A stretch of DNA of 64,000 nucleotides from Phoenix dactylifera (GCF_009389715.1 NC_052392.1:40467668-40531667), one strand, 5' to 3'; positions 1-13,500 are shown, counted from the first letter of the stretch. The notes: generated by a model from the letters alone, not told the origin. A program made the numbers and translations.

Positions 1-1260
1 TTTTAAAATATTAAAACAACTAAAAATTAGAAGATTAAAAAAAATTAAAATTTTTAATTAAAACTCCAACCTATATCCTATTAAATGTTTAAAAAAATAT
101 ACTTCATGATGAATGGATTCCTAGAAAAGAATTAAAATGTGAAGGAAACTAGAGGCGGAGCTTGGATACTCGACAAGAAAATTTAGAGCAGCGAAATGGA
201 CTTCAAGGATGTTTGAAGTGGACGAGGATATTTTGGTTTTTTTGAAATGATGGGCCAATATCTTTGGCTGGCTGATGAACCGCAGAATCGCTAGGTTCAA
301 AGGTTTTTTCCTTTTTTGTTTTTTTTTGTACCAATAGGATGTGTCGCGTCCCGCAGCGACGAACAGATTCCGTCGAGCACCTTCGGGAACTCACGTGGTG
401 ACACGTAAATCTTTCTTTTCTTTTTCTTTGTAATTATGTGGCTGCCTGCCTAACCTCACTCGTAAAATCATGTCCCATCCAACTGCCCTTATTCCATGGA
501 GCATCAGAACAATTTTTTTTTTTAAAAAAAAAGAGATAACATAAGAATGCTTTATAGATAAATAGATAATTGGATAGCGATGGAAAGATTCGGATATGAA
601 AATTAAATATTTAGAATGAAGAGTATATCCTTAAGATAGCTCAGATAACCTCAAACTAACAGCATGATTAAAGCAGCAGCGACGGTTATTCAATTAGGGA
701 TTAAGATTTATATAATTCCGTGATAAGTACGAAATAAGCAAGACTAATCAAAACTGTCTAATGTGCATGTTGGTAGCTCTCGATATCCCGTCGATTTAAC
801 AAAGTTTTCTAAGAACTTCTCAGGAGACTATTGGAAGATAGTGTGCTACTGTGCTTTTTCAGGAGACTATTGGAAGATAGTGTGCTTCTGTACATGAAGC
901 TCTCAAGATTACATCCACATATAAACTAGTCCTAAAAGTTTCGTCCTTTAATCTTCGACAAAATGATACAACTAGGTGAAATTTTCCTTTTTTTGTAAAT
1001 TTAATGGTTGAAGAACTCGATTAATTTGTAATTAGTTGCACAACATGCATCAAATATTCCGTGTATTACTTTAATAAGAGTGCGAGCACTACAGCACCCA
1101 GTGAGAGGACTCCACGCTCCACAGGAAGTTGTGTTTCCGTAATCGAATGTAATTCTTCTAAACTAATCTGATCCAAAGAGATAAATCATAAAAAAATTAA
1201 AATAATTCGTTGGCTTACCGAATCCAAAAAGGACATTATGGTAAGTTTCCAGTGCCGGAC
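1..1260. other. Intergenic AT-rich DNA, no gene seen
   Basis: This is AT-rich sequence with short homopolymer runs and no convincing open frame. The only structure I can support is a short tandem duplication near 821-891. The region leads into the promoter of the DUF1685 gene. Confidence 0.6.
821..891. repeat. Two-copy tandem repeat, period 39 bp
   Basis: A block beginning CAGGAGACTATTGGAAGATA occurs at 821 and again at 860. The copies are nearly identical over about 30 bp. It looks like a simple local duplication without coding content. Confidence 0.8.
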
Positions 1261-1267
1261 CAATCAT

Positions 1268-1273
1268 TATATA
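1268..1273 (+). promoter_or_regulatory. Probable TATA box of the DUF1685 gene
   Basis: TATATA lies in a CAAT-containing context, followed by a pyrimidine-rich stretch, about 125 bp before the ATG at 1397. A transcription start near 1300 would give a leader of roughly 100 bases. This is inferred from spacing only. Confidence 0.45.
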
Positions 1274-1396
1274 CTCCACCCACCGCACGCCTTCCGAGCT
1301 CCCACCAACGGAAAATATACTCCCCATCCGCTCCCCTTCGCCTCTGCTTCCGAGCTCTCTTCACTACTTCGATTGTCTCTCGGAAACTAATTGCCA

Positions 1397-2753
1397 ATGG
1401 CTTTGGATGAGACCATGGCGGCCGCTCACGACTTCGTCAAAGATGATGATGATGATGATGATGATGATTACGGCGGGGCCGTCCGTTTCATGCCGGACGG
1501 CGGCGGCGGCGACATCGGCTATAGGCGGATCTCGCGCCTCTCGATCGAGAGCTCGGACGGCAATGACGCGGACGCCGAGGTATCGGAGGAGGAGAAGGTG
1601 GTGGTGAGGAAGAGCATCCTGGCGTCGCTGATGGAGGGGGAGGGGGAGGACTCCGGCAACGACTGGGCATCGACGGGGACGGCGTCGCTGCCGGGGACGC
1701 CTCTCCGGGGAACGCCGGGTCCGGCGGCGAAGGAGTACGCGAGCGAGACGGAGGCGCGTGGGCTGCGGGTCGGGGGCGGGGGGAGGAGGCGGCGGAGGGC
1801 GAGGGAACGGTGGCTGGAGCGGTCGTGGGAGAAGAAGAAGAGGATGGCGGAGGAGGGGCCGGCGGCGGCGGCAACGGAGGGGATGGTCGACGTCGGCGAG
1901 TGCAGGGTTTTGGTGCGGCCGAGAGGTGGGATGGGGACGCTGTGTATGGATATGGAGGAGGTGAAGGCGTGCCGGGATCTGGGGCTGGAGCTGCCCAGGG
2001 ATTGGACGGTCGAGATCCCGTGCGCCCTCTCCGGATCGACGGTGGATACCAGCAGCGGCGGCAACTCCCCCATAGCTAACTGGAGGATCTCCAGCCCTGG
2101 TAAGACCCAGAAGCCCCCATATTCTCTCTCTAGTCTCTACAGTCACTGCAACCGTCGCCACCGCTAGCGTCTTCCGTTGCAAGATTTTGATGGACGGTGA
2201 TGGAGTGAGGTGCCGTTGATTTACTGTGTACGGCAGAGTGGATTGGGTTTCCATAGGGTAGGGACGGGGAAGCGGAGGCCGAACTCCCAAGTGGAGCTGG
2301 AAAGATGATGGGAAGGGAGTTTAGGGAGGGAGCCCAATGATTCCTTACATGCGATTGCACGAGCTAAAGTAGATCATGCTTTACCAGTAAGATTCGATGG
2401 GGCCTGACCACGATGATGACGATGACACGTGGTACCGATCACGGGATTGCGATGTACGAGCGCCGTTTGCGAGGAAGGAAACATAGCCATATACACCACC
2501 TTAGAGCACAAATAAAATTTCACTGGATCTAAACAAAACTTAGCATAGGAATAAGAATGATGCTTTAGAAATGTATGGTTGGATGAAATTTTTATCAGTC
2601 CATGCTTTGGAGGTGTGTTCTTGCATTCCTAACAGCGGCATTGCTGTTTTTTTATTCTTGGAAGCAGGCGATGACCCCAAGGATGTGAAGGCTAGGCTCA
2701 AGGTTTGGGCTCAAGCAGTGGCACTCGCATCTGCTTCTCGTCTCAGCAGCTGA
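1397..2753 (+). CDS. DUF1685-family protein, 262 aa, two exons
   Basis: Exons are 1397-2099 and 2668-2753, with a GTAAGA donor, a GCAG acceptor and a phase-1 junction through a glycine codon. The family is plant-specific and has no assigned biochemical role. The recognisable signature is the C-terminal block SPIANWRISSPG joined to DDPKDVKARLKVWAQAVA, which matches the DUF1685 C-terminus known from plants (serine-rich, then W-K/R-ISSPG, then VKARLK-WAQAVA). A preceding MEEVKACRDLGLEL segment (about residue 190) corresponds to the family's 'eELKaCldLGF' region. The N-terminus is acidic, with nine consecutive Asp (residues 16-24) encoded by (GAT)9. The middle is rich in Arg/Gly and Glu (ERWLERSWEKKKRM). 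No signal peptide or membrane segment is seen. The ATG at 1397 is the first in frame, and MALDETM follows. The first exon is strongly GC-rich and the second is not. The family call is firm, the function unknown. Confidence 0.88.
1442..1468 (+). repeat. (GAT)9 microsatellite inside coding sequence
   Basis: Nine perfect GAT codons encode Asp16-Asp24 of the DUF1685 protein. Perfect in-frame trinucleotide repeats of this size often vary in length between individuals, so this is a likely polymorphic site. That is inference. Confidence 0.9.
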
Positions 2754-4213
2754 CTCAATCCTACAAACTGCATTCACATGCATGTTTTCAATCGTTGCTT
2801 TCTGCACTCGGTTTTGAGGTTTGGATCGCGGATCTGATCTTTCTGGCTTTCTTATGTAATTTCCTTTCTTTGCTTCAGCATTCGGTGTGAGTTTCCCTTT
2901 TTTCTCGTTTTTTTCTTTTTTCTTTTTTGTAAATAATGTGGTGGATGATTAGATAAAACTAGGAGCATATATACAAAGAAAAAAGAGTATTGAATATAGC
3001 ATGGTGATTTGGAGGTTTTCCACATAGCTCCAGTCCAAGTGGTTGCTGCACTCGCCCGTTTGGAGGCATTGCATCGACTCAAGCAGCATGGGGTTTCAAG
3101 CTGTGAAAGGGGTGACATCCTTGGAGGTTGATGACGAGATGGAGTCTCTTGGAACTAATTCTGCACTGAAACTAGTGATGAGATATTTTGCCCTTGTGCT
3201 AGAGACCAAGGTCCTTTGTATCAGCCTTTAGGCTCATATATAATTTGATAAAAAGGAACAAAAAAAAAAAGATTTTTCAAAACACTACTCTTGTGCACAC
3301 TCTATTGGGTACTCATTTGCATACATGATTGCCATCGAGGCCAAATAAGTAGTGCCATGTAATGGCAGAAATCTCTTGAAAAAGATACAGGGGTTGAGTA
3401 AATCAATTCACTGATATGTGGTTGTGTATAGTCTTTTGATTGGTCAATTAACTGATATATTATGCATCGTCGAGTACTAACAAGCAGTCAGTCATCGCAC
3501 CGACCAAGAAACATTTGCTAAACAAGATGAAGTTTTCAATGACACATCTCCATGTCCATTTGAGAATGTGCAGCAACATTGAACCAGCTGTGAAGGTTCT
3601 TCATGTATGATAAACACCATTGCTTCTTGTTACTTTATATCTGTCTCGAAGTTTCTTGAGTTTTTCTCTTGTAGTTATTTTCTTTGGGTCTTATTTTGCA
3701 GGTAGTATGTTAAAAGAGCCATTACGTGTGAATGCTGAAAAATGTAAAGCTTCTGATAATGAACCTGGAAAACTGAACTGAAATGCGCAATACAAAACAG
3801 CTGATCAGTGAAATTAGTTTTGGATCACCAAACAGGAGAGGTAAAAAAATCTCGAAATAGCAAAAGAAAAAAAAAATCACCTTGCAACTGTTCGTTTTGG
3901 AAAGAGCAGACATAAATAATAGATGCTTTAATATATTTCTAAGCTTGAATCTGTTGAGTTATACAAAGATACAATTGGCGTGTGCTATAATGATAACTTT
4001 CAGATTTCTTTGCCTTCCATGAGCATGTGGAAGAATCATTTATTGGATGAATGCAGAATCCAACAAGTTAATTTCACTGCTGGATTCTGGCTTGCAGCAA
4101 GCAAGAAACTTACAGACCTCTGTATTCTTTTTTGTTGGCTCATGTCTAGTTATTATTTTACCTAAATAAGACTACGCAATGCTGCAAGATTATGAGGAAT
4201 CATCAATGGTCGT
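2754..4213. other. Convergent intergenic region between the DUF1685 gene and the PAE gene
   Basis: This region holds the 3' flanks of two genes that point at each other. On the minus strand, AATAAA (plus-strand TTTATT at 4039-4044) lies about 170 bp past the pectin acetylesterase stop and is a candidate polyadenylation signal. Otherwise the DNA is AT-rich with pyrimidine runs. A short stretch around 3030-3230 is less AT-rich but carries no recognisable protein. Confidence 0.5.
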
Positions 4214-4580
4214 TCACTGCCTTCTCCTGAATATCAGATTGTGGCAAGTCCTGTCACAAGGGTATGGGCAGTCTATTGTCTTCATGCTGGATCGATCAAA
4301 GTACCAGTCACCAACAGCTGTTGCAATTCTCTGTGCAGTAACAGGAAAATTTTGATAGTCGAATTGGTAAGTGGTCTATCAATTATACGAACAAATGAGT
4401 AATGGATGAAACAATGATTTGATTCATGGGTGGCTACCAAGAGATGAATGTACAGACAACCAGCATTCTAGAGAATTCGAAAGTTCATTTGTCACAAAAA
4501 ATGAAAGCAAATCTGGTGATAGTACTGGCCTGATCAACAGAAACATCCATTCTGCACTGTCATAATTATGCCCCTTTCTT
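3975..4580 (-). repeat. Segmental duplication, copy A (PAE last exon plus flanks)
   Basis: This block is recognisably related to 7900-8420 in the same orientation. Shared landmarks are CTTCCATGA(G/A)CATG...GGAAGAAT on the 3' side, the exon TGTGACA(G/A)GA...TG region, and GTT(G/A)ATCAGGCC on the intron side. Copy A contains the intact terminal exon (4214-4330). Confidence 0.75.
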
Positions 4581-7500
4581 GAGCAAATAGCTTCATGAAC
4601 TTTATGATGGAACGCAAGTTTTATGGGTTTTATGGAATTTTCAGATGACCAGTTTATCTTTTAGCTTTCTAAACCCATTTTTCAAAGGAGAATTGCAGAA
4701 ACAGTAAATTAAAATGCGAGCCAGCCGATAGGGTTTCTTTTATGGCTTGCACAGATCAAATTGAGTCATATTTTTAAGAAATTTAAACAAACAAACTGTT
4801 TCAGTTGGAAATTTTTCTGAGTCTAGCTTACAAGAGTACCTATGGAGACCACAACCAGATGACTGAAGAACTGAAACAGTTAAACTTAAGGGAAAAGTAA
4901 TAACTTAAAATGTGATAATCAGACGACAGGTTATAACATCAATGCAAAAACAAACAGCGACTAGTATTTTTTTCAATGCACAAAACTTCTTCATTATAAC
5001 ATGAAATTTGCTTCACTATTTCTTTATTTTTTTTCCTCTAGTAATTAGATACTCCATCAATGAAGAGTGCAGCTAGTTTCATCAAAATGAAATCTTATAG
5101 GAGCGCAGGCTTGAATTTTACAGAAACAAAAATGGAAGCAAGCAAGCAAACAGACAGACAGTTTCATCAATTATACATTTTTATGGAAAAAAAATGTACA
5201 ATATGATGCTCCTTGACATTAAGACAGTCAATTGAATCTCCACAGAAACTTATGAGTTGGACATGTCAATACCATGAGCAGACAATGTTGAGAACTGCTT
5301 GAAAGAGCTGTTAAATTTAATTCAAAGGACCTAACAAGACTTACCAACCAAACTGCTCATTTTCATTATACTTAAGTGTGCCCTCTTCACAGCTTACCAT
5401 TTGATTCCATAAAACAAATTTATCATATTTTTGCCAAGATTCATGTTTTCCCCATGATATGTCACCATTGCATCAGAATGTCAATCTCTGTTTCATCAAT
5501 ATTACTTAAATCGTATTTGAGGGGCATTCTGTTTTTTAACTTTACAGGAAAAACAAGGAGATGAAAATGAATCGTTTGGGAAAATTCTTATGCTTCTACA
5601 AATTTAAACTCTGCTAAAGCTGCAATCCGTGAACAATATATTGGTCTCTTAATTAGTCATACTGTTTTAAAAATCAGCCATAGGGCTGCCATAGAGATTT
5701 TGGACTTAAACCACTATGCTATGTGCTATAATACCTTGTAGCATTTGGGCCGATAACACTTAATATAGAGGGTAACAAAGTGTCATAGTGGCCACTACGC
5801 TTTTGGGTTATAGAGGGAACCATGTGTGAGAGCTAGATGCGATCAGTCTTTGGGATTCAAGAAGAAAAAAAAGATACCTGGAGGTCTTTTTTCTTCCTAT
5901 AGGATTGGGACTGGGAGGTGTTTCGTTGATAGAACCATGCTTAAATGAACAGCCCATTCCATAAATCCTGCAAGATTTTCAGCTCAAATCTGTAGGAATA
6001 TCCAAATTCGAAACAGGTCCTTCAAAGAATGTGGCAAGACCAAGATAGACTTGTTTTGTAACTTTTTTAAACTTGCAAAGTATGATGGGTAAGAGAAAGA
6101 GCTAGTGATTGGGACAATTCAAGGAAGCAAGATCCAAGGGATAGTTCTAGGCTCCAATTTTGGAATAATGTGGCATTTGCTTTGACATTGTGGGAGCCCT
6201 TAGTAGAAGTGCTTAGGCAAGGCCATGGGTTATATATGGGATGATTTGATGAATGCTGAGAAGATAACTTTCCATTTGAATAAAGATGAAAAAAAATACC
6301 TTCCAATTTGGGCATTTACTGATTTAAGATGGGATGTAAAATGCAAAGGCCCATTGCATAGGGTAGGGTACTTCCTGAACCCCTACTTCTATGCTAATAA
6401 GAATAAAATTGAACAATTGAGTGCATTTTAAAATTCTGTCCTAATGATCAGAATTTGCAAGATGAAATTTCAAGGGAGATTCCCTCACACACGAGTTACA
6501 GGATCTTTTGGAAGGGAGATGGCCATTAGCCACAGGTCACAGCCCAAACTTTTTAACGTGTTAATTGTCAGTAATATGTCTTTCGGTCGTGATATGAATA
6601 TCCTATTGAGAATAATTCATCTTTTAATCAATGAATCAAATATATGAAGTTAAAAAACTTATTATGTGCATAACTTATGAAATTAGGTCGGTGATGTTTT
6701 ATAGCTTTGTACTTAATTTGATGTAAAGTATTGCTTTGATACTTAGAAAATATATTGATATGTTTTGACAACCTACTTTGGGTTTGTAGCACCTGCTATG
6801 GTGCCTGCTATCCACTGTTCACTCTGAAATCCCCTAGCCACAACATGCCCATTTATCCGTTATCACACTTGACCATTCTTGAGTCATATCAGTTAAGAAC
6901 AACAGGTTTTCAGTAAGGATTTAGGTTCTACAGAAATGAGATGGTACCATCAGCACCTCCAGTTCTGATAGGATTCAGGACCACAAATCTACAGGACATT
7001 GATCGATTAATAGGCCAGGATGTCCTGCCTATTCTAACCAATACGGTTTGAACCAACAAGTGCCAAGTGCGGTCGGCCGGTACCAGGAGCGATCTACCAC
7101 GTTGATTGATTTCAAAATAAAAAGAGAAAGAGAGCAATGGGGGGGGGGGGGGGGGCATTCTCTTTTTCTCTTTGGCTTAGTGCAGGGGGCAATGCAAGCA
7201 GAGACAAAGAAAGAGAAGGGGAGAGAGAGAGAGAGGGGGGGAAGAAAAATAATGAGGAAGGAGAGGATAAAGGAGGGGAAGGAGTGCAGATCCAGCATAT
7301 AGCATCCAGCCTGTTCCATGCTAGAAACCTCCTCGAAGACATATCAACATTCAGTCAAATACTCATTTAGGACAAAAATGAAATTCAACAAGAAAAAATT
7401 GAAAAAAAAATAGTGTCCTTATACACTAATTGGATGCCAGACCATCCCAAGAGTCGGGCTGGTAGCATCCCATACCATCCCAAACTAGGACAAGACCTTG

Positions 7501-10500
7501 GTAAGTTTAAAATACTCATTTTCGTACCCTTGATTGTACCCAATTGCTACAGTATCATTATGGTACAGTTTTAAGTATTGACAGTACGAGAGGCATATCG
7601 CGAATTCATTTTCTACTAATATATTATGATACAGTCGATACAGATCAATATAATGCATTACTCAAAATCATGAACACCATAGCATCTGTAAACAATATGA
7701 ACCATAGAGGTCTCCTCATTGATTTCAATGATTGTGAAGTTTGCAAGAACCAAAAAGGGCAGCTTAAAATAATTCTACAATGTACACTTGTCATTATTGG
7801 AAACTCACCAATTTCCCATCAATCTATACCATTGGACTAAAGTCTTGTACAAGCCTATGACCCTGCATATATGTAAACAAGACAAGCCTTTCTCATGTCT
7901 TCTATGATAAAATCTTCCAAATTTCTATCATTCTACTTCCATGAACATGGAAGAATGATATATAAGATTATTGATTTGCAGAATTAACATGCCATTTGCT
8001 TGTGCTCGAATCAAACATATAGAAGAAACTAAAGGATTATAGATTCTCTTATCCATCAGCTCTTGCTATTTATCATTGAGATTAATGAACTAAGGATTGT
8101 TATTGTGCTTTCTCCTGTGCTTCTTAGCTTTTCTCTCGATGTTGACAGTTCTTGTCACAAGGGTATGTATGGAGAGCCTATTGCCTTGACTTCAGACTAA
8201 TTAGAGAACCAGTCACTAACAGACTTCACAATTTCCTGCTCACTAAAAGCCAATTCATCAATGATGGGCTTGAATAGGAGTTCATCATCTACTAGAGAGA
8301 AATAGGGCATAGGATCTGCTTTTATGAATAGGAAGCTAACAATAAAGGCGGAATGTAATAAGGCCTGATTAACATCCTTTTTTCTTTTAGATGATGGAAC
8401 AGAGTGATTAGCAGCTTTCCCCACAACTAATAACTAGAAATAATTGTAGGAGTTTTCCTCATGGTCTAGCTATTCTTTGTTTATCATTTGCAAATATTCT
8501 TTTATGGACTCTTGTAACTAGTTATTTCAGGAGGATTAATATATTGATCTAGTTCATAAAGATGAACCTTGATATCAAATAAAGAATTGTTGGCTTCTGG
8601 TATCTCATATAACCAGTCGATTCTCCATCCTTCCGACCATGACAAAGAAATGTATAGCAACAAAAAAATACCATGCAAAAGAGCAACTATATATGATTTT
8701 GTTTAGGATTATTTGACATACCATAACATATTTCCTAAAAATTAGAATAAAACTTTCCAAAATTCCACAACTGTCTCATCATGGTTCCATAAGACTAAAG
8801 CTGCAGCTACATAGCCATACATCTCCTAGTTATGGGTATGTGTCAATTCAAAAGATTTGGACTGTTTATAGTTCAACATTTTCGTACATCTTATGGGCAA
8901 AACTGGAGAGAAAGGTAAAAACTTTTAAAAATTGAGGATCGAAGTACATCTGCTTCAGCTCTAATCATTTTTCTAGGGTACACAACGTGGACAGTTCAAA
9001 AATGAAAGGTATGGTTATGAGCATATAAAGGCATCACTCTGACCAGGGAACAATATGTTACCATGATGAGATATTCCTTTATGTTCACCACTTATTCTAT
9101 AAAGTTTTCTTTTTCCATCATTTCTTTCCTTTAATGAGTATTGAATGGAGGTATTTTAGCAAGGAATAGAGTGCAGTCTGTTTGATGAATTAGACCAGAA
9201 GAAAATTTCAAGTGGAAATAAAAAAATCAGGTAGTTTATGGAACCCTTTGTCATGGGGATAGTAGATTGCAGCTTTAAAGAATAATGAGGCCCCTAAAAG
9301 ACTATCCACTTTATTATGTGAAGAGATACAACAAGGGTCGAAAAAAGAGTGGTTGCAATGGCTGGAAAATGGGCAATGACAGCTATATGAACCAAGGTCC
9401 GTAATCTCGGTAACGGATATTGTATCAGTACCTTATCGGTTCAGTTCGGTTCATTATGATACACTTCTGTACCGAAATAGCTTTCTAGCCACTTTTTTCA
9501 ATTTTTATTTCGGTACGCCTAGATACAGGTCGGTAAGCCTCAGTACGGGCCGGCACGCTTCGGTACAGGCCGGCACGCTTTGGTACAGGCCGGTATGGAG
9601 CTTGTACCGACTTGAAGTTAAGTTTCGTACTAGTTTTCTTCCAGTACGGTACGATACGCCTTATACGAGACAGTATGGCAGACCATGGTATGAATATATG
9701 TAACTCTCCCCATACCAAAAAGAGCCTAAAAGTAGTTTGACGGATCGCTAACATAATCTACCACTTGCACTAGCAGTCCTACTTTAGTGATTACTCTTTG
9801 GAGCTACCAAGATCCGTCGTACCGGTACCGGTCGGCGTACCAGTGGCAGCCCGTACCGGTCCGAACCGGTCGCGTACCGGTCCGAACCGGTCGCGTACCG
9901 GTCCGAACCGGTCCCGTACCGGTCCGAACCGGTCCCGTACCGGTCCGAACCGGTCCGTACCGGTTCTCCAACAATAAACTACCGGTACCGGATTCCACAC
10001 TGATCCGGTACCGGTCCCAGGCGGGACCAGTACGTACTGGCCCATACCGGCCGGCACGGACCAGTACGGCAGACCATGGAAGCTACTTTCTAGGTTCTTG
10101 TGTGTCGATTATTATAAAGAATGTCTACTATATGATAGTTAACTCAGTAGATAACCCATATTGCCCGCCATTACCGGTTTTCCAAGTTGCTCTCTGATAT
10201 TTAAAAAGTAGCTAGACGAGAAACGTACAACGGATGAAACCTATCTACCATATTTATATTCAATATAACTGTCCCTGTCATAATCCACCAGTAGCTTTAC
10301 ATAATCTCTGTCAAACGTCTCTTCAGAAATAAAGATAAAAGCCATGTTGAGGCTCTTCCTTATTTCTTACAGATGTTCTCTTTGTTCATATCATTTTTGT
10401 GTTTCTTTTTTTTTAAATGAAGTTCTTCCTTTTTTCCTTTGGATTGGCATCCTTTTATCATTTGAATGAGTGACCTATTGGCATGAAGCCAGTTTGGATT

Positions 10501-13500
10501 AATGAAATTCTTCTTATTTCTCTGTATATCGTTTGACTTCCATCTAGATTTCTATGATATACTTAAAGACTTCATAAATTCAGCTTAGATGATAATGGGT
10601 TTGTTGAACCGATATTGGGGTCTATACTGGTCGGCAACTGGCATGGTACAGTATGGGTCCGTACCGTGCTGTTCTGGGATGAACCACATTTTTTTTCCTG
10701 GTTTCGAACTGAAGTCAGCAAATGGTCAATTTTTTGCCCATTTGGAATGTGAACTAGACAAACCATTTGCTGACTTCTATTTCAAATCGGCAAAATCATA
10801 GGGCATCTTCTATTTCGAAAGGAAACATAGGAACCCTGTACCAACAAGCTATGAGAGCTTTTAAGCCCTCCCTCCCCCTCCCTCCCTCCCTCCCTCCCCC
10901 CATCTTTTTTTCTCTCTTTCTCCCTCTCTCTCCGTTTCATAACAATGCACTGAATCGTGCCGGTAACCGACCGATCCGGTTCGATATGCCCCAAACCAAC
11001 TAGTTCAGCATGGTTCAACAATCCATGGGCGATATGATACTTGTCTTCTTGGCTCATTCTTTTGAAAAATATAGCTAATTCAAATAGTGTTTGAAATTTT
11101 ACCCATGGAAGGCACACATATGCATGAATATACTCTAACGTATAATATTACAACAATTTATTCTTGTATTCAAATTGAATCCAAGTAGTTTTAGTGTATG
11201 ATACCTTGTTCCCGATAAGGGGAGAATTATTTGAATACCATGTATCCTGCCTCTCGCTTTGGCAATGAGCAAAACATGAATTTATAAATAACCCATGCTG
11301 CCCGGACATGGAGAATCCTTTTACAGCATTAAGCATTTGATTCCTGAACCCTGCATTATAGAAAGAAGCCATGTGCATGAAAAATGGTTTACCTGTTTTA
11401 ACAAAGCCAAAGCTTGAGAAGAGAAGAAAATGAATACCTTGCAGAATCTGGATTTGATATGCATCACATTTTGCATAATTCATTTTACATTCTCGCCAGT
11501 AACCACGAGGATCAGCTGTTCTAGGAGCTAAACTTTCCTGAATCTGAAAATTCAGAAGCAGAGGAGCAATTCTTAGAGAAAATAGAGGTGGTCTAGTTAC
11601 TTTTAAGTTTGCACCATTCATTAGTCAAGGGTTATTTGAAGTTATTATTCTGAAATATGAAAACTTAATAAGAAAAATTTACATTTGCAGTCATAATCTC
11701 ATAACTTCATGGGTTCAGTCACAGGTTCCTTAAGTACCATTTCAGTATCAAAGGAAACCATTTACATGCTTTTAAGGATAAGAAAATACCTGCCATACAT
11801 CATAGGCTGTATTCAAAAGAAAAAGTGGGGTCCGAACATTGGCCACAATGTTCTGTGGAAAGAAGCACTGCAAAGAGAAAATAAGGGCCAGACAAAAAAA
11901 AAAAAATCAAAACAAAGCAATTCAATTTAGTTGTTGTTTCCAGTCATCCATCTATATGGAGAAAGTAAATTACCGAAGTTGCATCCATGCGAGAAGTACA
12001 AGTCCTTGGCAAGTTCTTTGCCGCCCCCTGGGTAGTCATGAGAGTTTTCATAAATAGAATAGCAACATATCGGACAAATGAGCTAATAGTTAGTTCCTTA
12101 CAACTCCAACATATATTACATAGATACCTGAAAGTTCACAACACCTCCAAAGAAGGATCTGAGGGTTCGCCCACCAGCAACATCAACTCTACAATTTGAA
12201 AAACTAAATGCTATCAGCAGAAATTAGAGAAAATACACAGATTAGAGGTGTATTTAGCAAATAAAAAAATCATACATTATTAAAAGTTTATTTTCAATTG
12301 CAGTAATGAACAGTGGATGCAATAACTTAGACGAGATGCAAGAGTAAAATTAATTTTGTCAAGAACATACGCATCAAGAAACATTCCAGCATCACCAAGG
12401 CACTTGACTTTTGTGCTTCCTGAAAATAATGCTCGAAATTCATCACAGTGCAGAATGGATGCTAGTCCCCCAGCAGAACAACCAGAAAGAAGGGCCTGAA
12501 AGCATTAATATAATATATTCAGTGTTGAACTTGAACCAAGATCAAGAATTCAAGATCACATCACATGAATAGGGTAAGAAGACCTGTTTGGCATAACGCA
12601 TTCCCTTTGACATTAGATCTTCCATTGCAGCTAACCAGATACGCTGCCCTCGAAAATATAGGCCAGCAGCCTAAAAGCAATAGAGCAATATTTTTACATC
12701 TCTGAGCATATATTGGCAAGCATTTATTGGGCAAAGACTAAAGAAGGTGAACAATTAAAATCTCAGAAGTCAAAAGGCATTCGATAGAAAACAACAATAA
12801 CAGAAACTGAACAAGGCTGGGCATAGCTTATTGAGAATGTTATTCCTTGCAGATGATATGATAGAATTCATCTTCCTGTAAACACTATAAACATTCCAAG
12901 GAAAATTTCAGAAATCGCAAAGCATATAAACAGTAATACTTCCAGTACTGCATCATTTTATCAATCTGTAATATGTTTCCCCAAAACCAGCTTAGGTGAT
13001 GTTAGTTATGCGTTTTTCATGAGCTGCAGACGGAACTTTAAAACCTTTCCATAAAGTATCAATCATAAATTGCAATATGGAAAATTTCAGATCTCTGGAA
13101 TTGCACCAGGTCGATTTTGGGAAGAATATATCACTTCTATCAAGAAAAAAATGGCTTCATTGTATGGGCCACAATTAGTAACTCTCGTGGATCATCTCAT
13201 GAAAATACACTATGCTTTGAAGTTTGAACAAAAGAATATAACATAGAAAGCTCTATTTATGAATTCTGGTAGAAAGAGAATATAGATAAGAAATGTTCTT
13301 TCTCTGTAAGGACTACCACAAAATCCCTACATTTCTTTGAAGTGATGATGCTAAAATAATGATGAGCCCTTATATAATAGGCAAATGGCAACTTTAGAAA
13401 ACGCAAATTGGATATTCGTTATGAACTAGGCAGCCATTTAGCAAGCTGAGAATAGTAGGAACAGGAGTTGGAGCTATAGCAAGAATTAGATATTTTAGAG

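Noticed and set aside
1364-2290. 308-codon minus-strand frame opposite the DUF1685 exon
   Set aside because: It is a GC-rich antisense shadow of the real exon, with low-complexity Pro/Arg composition. The plus strand carries the recognised DUF1685 signature and splice sites.
3000-3240. Short, less AT-rich segment that reads VVAALARLEALHRLKQHG in one plus frame
   Set aside because: No matching family recognised, no splice context, and the frame breaks quickly. It could be a transposon scrap but cannot be supported.
8236-8424. 63-codon open stretch upstream of the dead PAE exon, possibly a new upstream coding part
   Set aside because: It aligns with the intron sequence upstream of the live exon 12 (shared GTT(A/G)ATCAGGCC), so it is duplicated intron and not exon.
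9787-10197. 136-codon plus-strand frame and overlapping minus-strand frames across 9.8-10.2 kb
   Set aside because: They are translations of the 21-bp ACCGGT array (period divisible by three) and flanking transposon DNA. No family resemblance, and they lie inside a PAE intron.
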